This document shows, in pieces, positions 57,819-64,000 of a DNA stretch of 64,000 nucleotides. The stretch is from Phocaeicola coprocola DSM 17136. GTDB lineage: Bacteria > Bacteroidota > Bacteroidia > Bacteroidales > Bacteroidaceae. The stretch spans positions 186,001-250,000 of the forward strand of contig NZ_DS981457.1 in the NCBI RefSeq assembly GCF_000154845.1, read 5' to 3'. The position numbers and the translations under genes were made by a program. The stretch's first letter is position 1. Every line of letters begins with the position of its first letter. The notes under the pieces are model-generated. The model made no database searches, had not been told where the DNA came from, and was given only the letters and a program-made list of their open reading frames with translations.

Positions 57819-60017
57819 TTATTTCTGTTTTACATTTAATTCTTTATTGAAGAAATCCAGAATCGCCTTCTGTATTTCTTTACTGCAAAAATGAGGCAAG
57901 TCGTATAATTTGGTCTGCAAGTGTTCACCGGCTCCCTGGCTATCCCATACTTTCCGCATAGTATCGTAAGCAGCCTCTACACCTTCTACCGGGAACAATT
58001 TATCTTTCTTGCCGTTAGTAAACAACATCGGCTTAGGGCAAGCAATAGATGCCACATGAGGATAATCCATATATCGGCGGATATTAGGAACCAGCATTGC
58101 ATAAGCAGAACCACCTTTGTTCTGATTGTTTGTCATAGTCATCAAACTGTCCGTAGTATTCATCCAGCAGACAGCAGCTCCTGCCTTCACAGCATCAGTA
58201 GCAGCCATTGTCATCCAGGCACGGTGAGCTCCCATAGAAAATCCCATAGTCGCCACTTTTTCTTTATCTACCTGTGGCAAAGAAGCCAAGAACTCCGCAC
58301 TACGGATATCATCCCAGGCTATCAGACCTCCCCACGACATTCCCATTTGTAACAAATTGGCAGACAAAGCCTGCTGAGAATCGTAACGTGCATACTCTTT
58401 CCGACCGCGTTCTCCCCAGAACAAAGCATCGAGAGCCAATACAACGTATCCGTTCTCTGCCAGATAATCGCCTACATATTGTCCGTCGTAACAACCTACA
58501 GCCCAGTTATCAGCATCCTTCATCACAATTTCTGAGACTCCAAACGGACGTACCATTTTTTCTTTTCCAATAGTAAAATGTGCTCCATGATCATGCAAAA
58601 GCAGAACAGCAGGAAATGGTCCTTTACCTTCCGGAACCAGCAGGTAAGCCGGCACACGAGAATATTCTGAAACATTGAAAACAATTTTTTGAGCCTCATA
58701 ACCTTTGCGCTTTTCTGTAGCTATAACCTTCATATCGTAAGGAGCAACTGGGGGAGCCGGCTGTATGCACTCCAGCAGTTTCTCACGTGCCTGCTCACGC
58801 CATTTGCCGAAATCCTTTTCAGGAGCATTTCCCCATGCCATCGGATAAGTCAGACTTTTTTTCAACTGCTCATAAAACAGAGGCATATCATTTTGTACTT
58901 CATAACCCGTGTAAGCCTTTTCTGCTTCTACTTTTTTAAGCCATTCTTTATACAACTTAAATAATTTCTCTGGAGCATATGTATACCAGGCATATCCAAC
59001 ACGACGTTCTAGTTTTACATCCGAAAGCTTATATACTTTAATGCCATCACGGTTACACATAAACGGAGTATTATCGCTCATCTCATAAAAACGTGACCAG
59101 ATACGGGGAGCCTTCTTATCCTTCACGACAACCAAGTCGTAAGGATATTCATGATTGGCAGCTTTATCTTCAGGAATAGCTACCTTTTCTACACGCATAC
59201 CTGTTATCGCAACTCTCTCAAACCAAGCCATAGCTGCTTTGACAGACTCAACCACTTCATCAGAAGGATGAGGTATTTCCATCAGCAATCGAACTACATC
59301 GCAGCTTTCACCAGCTGTCAGAGAGGCCAGTTCGAAAGTACGTGCATTGGTCGGAAGCAATGTATTATTGTCATGCTGTTGCCCCCAAACGGTCTTAACT
59401 CCATTCTGTACATATTGTGCTCGCAAAATCATATCAATACCCTTATTAAAAGCCTGACAGATTCTTTTGCGCATCGTATCGTCCAGCCAGGAAAAATTCA
59501 AATCACCTTCGTTGATATGCAAAAACAAACGTAATACTCCGGTAGTAACCTCATCGTTAAAGGTAATAGCATCTACATCCCATCCACGCCAGCCTCCGTT
59601 TTTTTTCTGAGTTTTCAACAGATATTCCAGCCCATCGAGTACAGCGTTCTTGTACTTCGTTGCTTTGGTCAGCGTATAAACTTGTGCCAGATATTCTATC
59701 TGAGAATAAGTATTCCGGTTATCAAGCGTACTACGGCGATGATAATCCGACAAAGTATTCAAGACAGAATCGGCAGGAAGCTCTGCCATCCAGTCAATAT
59801 TTTTGGGCCATCCTCCATCCTCATTCTGATAAGCAACAAAATTATCAGCAATCTTCGTATACTGCTCAGGCGAATAGCGTTTATAGTTCCGTTCTTTATG
59901 CTCCAGATTCCAATGGTGGATTCCATCATGTAATGCACTCATAGAAGGAACTGTCTGCGACATTGCATAACTGCCCACTCCCAGCAGCAAACTCATTAAA
60001 TAATATTTTTTTTTCAT
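57819..60017 (-). CDS. Secreted PL10 pectate lyase fused to an alpha/beta-hydrolase esterase
   Basis: The 732-residue protein has a signal peptide (residues 1-20, ending AMSQ). Residues about 30-370 are a PL10-type (alpha/alpha) lyase: YQNEDGGWPKNIDWM, STLDNRNTYSQIEYLAQVY, QKKNGGWRGWDVDAITFNDEVTTGVLRLF and RFYEMSDNTPFMCNRDG. Residues about 400-725 are an alpha/beta hydrolase with VLLLHDHGA, the nucleophile elbow GFSMGAHR, the acid in TNGKKDKLFP and the His in DLPHFC. The second domain is probably an acetyl or methyl esterase of pectin. It precedes the CE12-CE8 gene by 8 bp, making a two-gene unit. Confidence 0.9.
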   Translation of the reverse strand: MKKKYYLMSLLLGVGSYAMSQTVPSMSALHDGIHHWNLEHKERNYKRYSPEQYTKIADNFVAYQNEDGGWPKNIDWMAELPADSVLNTLSDYHRRSTLDNRNTYSQIEYLAQVYTLTKATKYKNAVLDGLEYLLKTQKKNGGWRGWDVDAITFNDEVTTGVLRLFLHINEGDLNFSWLDDTMRKRICQAFNKGIDMILRAQYVQNGVKTVWGQQHDNNTLLPTNARTFELASLTAGESCDVVRLLMEIPHPSDEVVESVKAAMAWFERVAITGMRVEKVAIPEDKAANHEYPYDLVVVKDKKAPRIWSRFYEMSDNTPFMCNRDGIKVYKLSDVKLERRVGYAWYTYAPEKLFKLYKEWLKKVEAEKAYTGYEVQNDMPLFYEQLKKSLTYPMAWGNAPEKDFGKWREQAREKLLECIQPAPPVAPYDMKVIATEKRKGYEAQKIVFNVSEYSRVPAYLLVPEGKGPFPAVLLLHDHGAHFTIGKEKMVRPFGVSEIVMKDADNWAVGCYDGQYVGDYLAENGYVVLALDALFWGERGRKEYARYDSQQALSANLLQMGMSWGGLIAWDDIRSAEFLASLPQVDKEKVATMGFSMGAHRAWMTMAATDAVKAGAAVCWMNTTDSLMTMTNNQNKGGSAYAMLVPNIRRYMDYPHVASIACPKPMLFTNGKKDKLFPVEGVEAAYDTMRKVWDSQGAGEHLQTKLYDLPHFCSKEIQKAILDFFNKELNVKQK

Positions 60018-60047
60018 GGCATGTTTACATTAAGATTGATTTGTTTC

Positions 60048-60055
60048 CAAAAATA
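60048..60055 (-). promoter_or_regulatory. -7 box for the PL10-esterase pair
   Basis: Minus-strand TATTTTTG lies 30 bp before the start codon at 60017. Confidence 0.45.
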
Positions 60056-60224
60056 AGCAAAATGAGAGGTGGAGAAAGGTAATAATTGTTCTAATGTGGT
60101 TATTATTTAACCAAAATCTCCACATATAATACATTCAAACATATTTTCTCCGTTAACAGACTAAAATATCCAAATGGTATACTCTCAGGCAGCATACAAC
60201 AGCCTCTTTCTATCTGCCTCCCAG

Positions 60225-61850
60225 TCACTTCACATTTCCTTCCAAAGCTGCAATAAGCGCCATCATATTTTTAATATACGCAGCAACAGAAATGCATTGT
60301 TGTCCATCTGTACAAGGATAAGGAGAAGTATCAAAATCATCCCCCACCATCTTCCTGCTATAATCTTCCTTACCTGATAAATCAGGAGTCCACCCACAAC
60401 GATATGGATGAGAAGTTGAAGGCAGATCAGAAAGCCAGTAACCTTGTTTTTTTACCTGAGCCATCAGATTACTGATTTCTTTCTCTGTTACAAGGCGAGG
60501 ACAATGTGTATAATATTTCGGTAACGGACACAATTCATCTGATAATAAAGGTGATTGGGAAAGCAACTTATTTTTATCAATCTTTTTCACTTCATCGAAA
60601 TCCTTTCTCAACTGTTCAGGATTAACAAAAGTAGCAGAACTATAATGGGCAATTGTATTTTCTATATTCTGATCTATATAATACTTACCATTATAAATAT
60701 TACCTCCCTTCCGATGCACATACAATGGTTTTCCCGTATCAGGATCAATAAACCGAGGTACTAAGATTTCATCGGGATTGTCTGATTTACGATGCCATTT
60801 ACGGACTTCTGTTTCAGGTAATTTTTGAGATTCAAGAAACTTAATAGCAGCAGGTATCCCCGAAAGGAAACGAGTATCAGCTGTCAGCTTATAATATTCC
60901 ATCATCTGATAAATCATACCGACAGTAGTACCCGTATTTACACTGCGTGGCTCATAAGAACGAGCATGGGCAGGCTTTAAGTCGGTCACCGTATACTGAT
61001 CTGCCCATCCTGCATAAGGCTCTCCTTGCTGAAGAGTTATCGTAAGGTACATTGCCCGCATAATAGGCTCCTTTATATTCTGAAGCCCCATAGCCTGATA
61101 GCATTGAATCAGGAAATCAATAATTTCCGGTGTTACATCATCGTTTAAAGTTATAAAAGAAGAATAGTCCTCCTTACCTTCAAAAGGATGATCGTATCGC
61201 AACGGATAACGCTGTGGCCAGCCTCCGACAGGATACTGACTTTCTAAAATAAAATGAATAACTTTTTCTAGCGGAACTTTATATGCAGGATCATTTTTCT
61301 CTACATACATACGTAATAAAAACTTAGCAGCAGAAATAGTGCCCAAATCATCGTAAGTAGCATTACCATAATAATGTCGGAACTCTTCCAGACGCCAGCC
61401 ACTTTTTCCTACTGTTTCATACCACTCCTTCAAGGAGTTCTCTCCAGCAAAGTCAAATACGTAATTCCATCCCCCACATTCAAGTTGCCCCCATATTAAG
61501 ACATTAGCAACTTTTTCGGCTGCTTCATAGTAAAACTCATCACCAGTAGCGTGATAGGCATCCAATAACAAATGACCAACACTCGGAGTTCCGGGAGGTT
61601 GAATCCAGACCATTGTCCTTTTCGCCTCCATTTCTCCCCACGAGCGCGACAAATCGGGCAAATAATTCCAGACAAAGCCTCCCCGATAACTTACACTGTC
61701 CATCATGTAACGGGTTGCAGATTTCATCGTGTTTAAAATATCCTCTTTCTCACCATTCAAAGAATGTGCCTGAATTTCCCCACAAAGACAAGCACCAGCA
61801 AAAAGAGTCAAGCCTACTTTAATACAAACAGGCTTCAGCATGTGTTTCAT
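60225..61850 (-). CDS. Second secreted pectate lyase-like protein (PL10 type)
   Basis: The 541-residue protein has a signal peptide (residues 1-28, ending IQAH; an alternative ATG at 61841 also gives one). The mature part is an (alpha/alpha) barrel with LLLDAYHATGDEFYYEAAEKVA, LECGGWNYVFD, SQYPVGGWPQRYPL and FITLNDDVTPEIIDFLIQCYQ. The GGWPQ and ITLNDD pair is shared with PL10 lyases and with the preceding gene. It has an extra C-terminal part of about 130 residues with no recognised domain. It is probably a pectate lyase, but the catalytic residues are not certain. It shares a divergent promoter gap with the cupin gene. Confidence 0.75.
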   Translation of the reverse strand: MKHMLKPVCIKVGLTLFAGACLCGEIQAHSLNGEKEDILNTMKSATRYMMDSVSYRGGFVWNYLPDLSRSWGEMEAKRTMVWIQPPGTPSVGHLLLDAYHATGDEFYYEAAEKVANVLIWGQLECGGWNYVFDFAGENSLKEWYETVGKSGWRLEEFRHYYGNATYDDLGTISAAKFLLRMYVEKNDPAYKVPLEKVIHFILESQYPVGGWPQRYPLRYDHPFEGKEDYSSFITLNDDVTPEIIDFLIQCYQAMGLQNIKEPIMRAMYLTITLQQGEPYAGWADQYTVTDLKPAHARSYEPRSVNTGTTVGMIYQMMEYYKLTADTRFLSGIPAAIKFLESQKLPETEVRKWHRKSDNPDEILVPRFIDPDTGKPLYVHRKGGNIYNGKYYIDQNIENTIAHYSSATFVNPEQLRKDFDEVKKIDKNKLLSQSPLLSDELCPLPKYYTHCPRLVTEKEISNLMAQVKKQGYWLSDLPSTSHPYRCGWTPDLSGKEDYSRKMVGDDFDTSPYPCTDGQQCISVAAYIKNMMALIAALEGNVK

Positions 61851-61880
61851 CGTTTATTTTATTTAAGATTCGTATTTATG

Positions 61881-61888
61881 CAAAAATA
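61881..61888 (-). promoter_or_regulatory. -7 box for the second PL10-like gene
   Basis: Minus-strand TATTTTTG lies 30 bp before the start codon at 61850. Confidence 0.45.
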
Positions 61889-61966
61889 AAAAAAATAACA
61901 GATTTAAGAATATTCAGAATACTGAATTTATGTCAGAAAAGAATTTTCTTTTGCAACAAATATCAC

Positions 61967-61974
61967 TATATTTG
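61967..61974 (+). promoter_or_regulatory. -7 box for the cupin gene
   Basis: TATATTTG lies 24 bp before the start codon at 61999. Confidence 0.5.
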
Positions 61975-61998
61975 TGACAGTTCTATATAAAAAACACA

Positions 61999-62457
61999 AT
62001 GATGAAAAAAATTTTATTCTCAGGCATATTTGCCTTCTCATTACTGGGGTTAACCTGTAATGCAGCCAACACAAACAACAGTACAGAAAAGGATTCTAAG
62101 GTTTCTTGTAACAAAACTTGCAGCAAGCCATTCATGTTCGAAAACCAGACAGAATGGGAACAAACCAGTGATAAAGGTGTAACCAGACAAATTATGGGAT
62201 ACAACGGTCAGGTTATGATGGTAAAAGTTAAATTCGAGAAAGGAGCTGTAGGGGCTGCCCACACTCATTATCATACTCAAGTGACCTATGTTGCAAGCGG
62301 AAAATTTGAATTTACTATCAATGGTGAAACAAAAGTTGTATCAGCAGGAGATGCGCTTTATATGGAGCCTGATGTAAAACATGGATGTAAATGTCTGGAA
62401 CCCGGATTATTAATTGACTGCTTCTCTCCGATGCGTGAAACATTCTTACAAAAATAG
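61999..62457 (+). CDS. kdgF: Exported KdgF-like cupin, probable unsaturated-uronate linearising protein
   Basis: The 152-residue protein has a signal peptide (about residues 1-22) and a single cupin domain. The metal site AHTHYHTQ and the later KHGCK His are in place, and it ends with LIDCFSPMRETFL, the closing motif typical of KdgF proteins. KdgF helps convert the 4,5-unsaturated galacturonate made by pectate lyases to the linear ketone form. Known KdgF proteins are mostly cytoplasmic; the signal peptide here suggests that this step occurs in the periplasm. A second ATG directly follows the first. The neighbours are PL10-like and PL1 genes, in line with this role. Confidence 0.8.
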   Translation: MMKKILFSGIFAFSLLGLTCNAANTNNSTEKDSKVSCNKTCSKPFMFENQTEWEQTSDKGVTRQIMGYNGQVMMVKVKFEKGAVGAAHTHYHTQVTYVASGKFEFTINGETKVVSAGDALYMEPDVKHGCKCLEPGLLIDCFSPMRETFLQK

Positions 62458-62532
62458 TCTTAATCTGACACCCAAAATCAGGCATTAAAAATGCAGCGGT
62501 AAATAAGTTATAGGATATAAACTTAATAATAT

Positions 62533-62578
62533 AAAATCAGCCAATTAATTCGTTATTCTGAATTAATTGGCTGATTTT
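62533..62578. terminator. Bidirectional terminator between the cupin and PL1 genes
   Basis: A 19-bp perfect stem, with arms at 62533-62551 and 62560-62578 (AATCAGCCAATTAATT core), encloses an 8-base loop. It lies between convergent genes. Confidence 0.85.
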
Positions 62579-62672
62579 GTATTCTACGCCAAATGATCTT
62601 CTTCGGAAGATACAACTTGTAATGAACGGTTTAACAAAAATGTAACTTAATCAGGAGATTTGAAAAAGAACA

Positions 62673-64000
62673 TTATTTCGAATCCGGAAACAAATGTTGT
62701 ACTAAACTATTCAAATAAATTTCCAGATTTGTATAATCAGGACTTAAATTATAGTTTTTAGCATCGGATCCATTATTTGGATTTAAACCATGCGCTTTTT
62801 CCCAGTCATCCGGCATACCATCTCTATCTGTATCCGCCGGAGCTTTTTCTGTCCGGTATTCAGGCCACCCTCCGACATCAGAAGGCTGATCAATCATCCC
62901 ATTGGTACTACCGTGACTGCCTTGATAAGTATAATTCCCTTTTCTTGTTTCTGCTACAATTCTTGTATCATAAGAATCTCTTTTATAAGAAGCGCCGGCA
63001 AATTGCAAAACAGATTCAAAAGCGTCCCATGTTGACTGCAATGAAGTATGCTCAGCTATCTTAAAGGAAGTATCGACCAATAATTCCCTCTGCGGAGCAA
63101 AGTCATTTTTGATAACTAAACCATCGGAATTATTCTTATTTACTTTCATTATTGCCTGACGTTGCTTTTCGCTTAGACTAGCACAAGTCGGATCAATATA
63201 GTTTCCATTGAAATAAAAGACTCCATGTACTCCCTTCACATTATTATTTTTTCCATCATCCGGATAAGCAGTGAACAAACGTTTATAAGAGGATTTTGTT
63301 GCAGTATAAGGACCAGGCTTATAATAATTATTCAGAAAATTATAACTTCCTCCTTCACCGGCATAAGCTCCATCACTACCATAATTGTAAATCACATTAT
63401 TAAACAGTTCTACCTTTTCCTCATCCGGCTTCCCTGTATAGCGGCTGCCACATAAACGAGGAGTACGGTTAGTATGATGAGCTAACAGATTATGATGGAA
63501 TGAAGCTCCCTGTCCTCCCCATATGCCTCCATATCCATGAGCTCCTTTCTCGTGTATGGAATTGGCCAGACTCTCACTAATAATACACCATTGAAGCGTA
63601 AAATTACTGTTATCGTAAAAGGTAGCGCACTCGTCTGTACTCCAGCTCATGGAACAATGGTCGATAATAATATTACGATGATTCTTGAAACCGTTCATCG
63701 CATCATCGCCCTTTTGCTTGATATCTGCTCCCATACGTGAACGGATAAAACGGACAATAACATTATCTGCCTGAATACCAAAAGTATAATTTTTCAAACA
63801 GATACCATCACCCGGAGCTGTCTGCCCGGCAATAGTCACATCGCCATTACTTATCTTCAGCGGAGATTCAAGTTCTATAATACCACTGACGGCAAAAACA
63901 ATCGTACGAGGACCTTTCTTACGGATAGCCCAACGTAATGTTCCTTCTGTTCCGTCATCTTTTAAAGATGTTACAATCAGCACCTGACCTCCAGCACCAC
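62673..64000 (-). CDS. Pectate lyase, PL1 family (5' end cut by window end)
   Basis: The frame is open to base 64000, so the signal peptide and start are missing. A GTG at 63983 is inside the protein (GAGGQVLIVTSLKDDGTEGTLR) and is not a start. The visible 442 residues are a right-handed helix with TIAGQTAPGDGICLKN, FIRSRMGADIKQKGDDAM, IIDHCSMSWSTDECATFY and HHNLLAHHTNRTPRLCGSR, the Arg region of PL1 lyases. The C-terminus carries a Ca-binding ADTDRDGMPDDWE motif of the thrombospondin-3 type. It cleaves de-esterified pectin by beta-elimination. Confidence 0.9.
   Translation of the reverse strand, partial: GAGGQVLIVTSLKDDGTEGTLRWAIRKKGPRTIVFAVSGIIELESPLKISNGDVTIAGQTAPGDGICLKNYTFGIQADNVIVRFIRSRMGADIKQKGDDAMNGFKNHRNIIIDHCSMSWSTDECATFYDNSNFTLQWCIISESLANSIHEKGAHGYGGIWGGQGASFHHNLLAHHTNRTPRLCGSRYTGKPDEEKVELFNNVIYNYGSDGAYAGEGGSYNFLNNYYKPGPYTATKSSYKRLFTAYPDDGKNNNVKGVHGVFYFNGNYIDPTCASLSEKQRQAIMKVNKNNSDGLVIKNDFAPQRELLVDTSFKIAEHTSLQSTWDAFESVLQFAGASYKRDSYDTRIVAETRKGNYTYQGSHGSTNGMIDQPSDVGGWPEYRTEKAPADTDRDGMPDDWEKAHGLNPNNGSDAKNYNLSPDYTNLEIYLNSLVQHLFPDSK

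Noticed and set aside
63981-63983. GTG as start of the PL1 lyase
   Set aside because: The frame continues to the window end with GAGGQ, the usual mature N-terminal motif of the family, so the true start is outside.
56086-64000. A full polysaccharide utilisation locus
   Set aside because: The enzymes fit, but there is no SusC/SusD pair, hybrid two-component regulator or SusR-type regulator in the window.

Overview
The window reads as a chromosomal segment of a gut Bacteroidales, most likely Bacteroides or Phocaeicola. Three things point there. Many genes carry the Bacteroides-type -7 promoter box TAnnTTTG instead of an E. coli -10 box. The leu cluster order (leuA-leuC-leuD-citramalate/isopropylmalate synthase-leuB) and the rhamnose cluster order (kinase-isomerase-permease-aldolase-oxidoreductase-AraC regulator) match those I know from Bacteroides thetaiotaomicron. 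The window is also rich in secreted pectin-degrading enzymes. The exact species cannot be read from the sequence.

Layout. 1-4.1 kb: start of an ABC-F gene (cut by the window edge) and a divergent large secreted beta-helix protein. 4.1-13.1 kb: housekeeping and stress genes (purA, fur-like, AlkD-like repair protein, dipeptidyl peptidase III, AraC-type regulator, recQ, TPR protein, msrA). 13.1-19.8 kb: a branched-chain amino acid operon on the minus strand, preceded by what looks like a classical attenuator: promoter, a 27-residue leader peptide rich in Leu/Ile/Val codons, and an intrinsic terminator. 19.8-22.4 kb: pncB and a GH29 fucosidase. 22.5-28.0 kb: a complete rRNA operon on the minus strand (16S, tRNA-Ile, tRNA-Ala, 23S, 5S) with two candidate promoters.

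28.8-38.8 kb: a GH28 polygalacturonase, an FKBP isomerase, an ECF sigma factor module with a mirror-image divergent promoter pair, the etfB-etfA-acyl-CoA dehydrogenase operon, a thioredoxin-like lipoprotein, an MscS-type channel and a hotdog thioesterase. 39.0-45.5 kb: a minus-strand glycosidase operon (trehalase/GH63-like protein, GH78-like rhamnosidase, GH140-like apiosidase) that an IS4-family element has split, leaving an 11-bp target duplication. 45.8-52.8 kb: the complete L-rhamnose catabolic operon and its regulator. 52.8-55.9 kb: an AspT-like transporter and a TonB-domain protein. 56.0-64.0 kb: pectin enzymes (CE12-CE8 fusion, PL10-esterase fusion, second PL10-like protein, exported KdgF-like cupin, PL1 lyase cut by the window end).

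Together the accessory genes form a pectin programme. Homogalacturonan is de-esterified and cut by the CE12/CE8, PL10, PL1 and GH28 enzymes. Unsaturated uronate products are probably linearised by the cupin. Rhamnose released by the GH78-like enzyme feeds the rha operon, which yields DHAP and L-lactaldehyde, the latter reduced to 1,2-propanediol. No SusC/SusD pair is visible, so import of oligosaccharides must be encoded elsewhere. The best candidates for little-described biology are the leu attenuator, the self-facing ECF promoters with a possibly leaderless sigma mRNA, and the IS insertion that donated a new in-frame start codon to the rhamnosidase.
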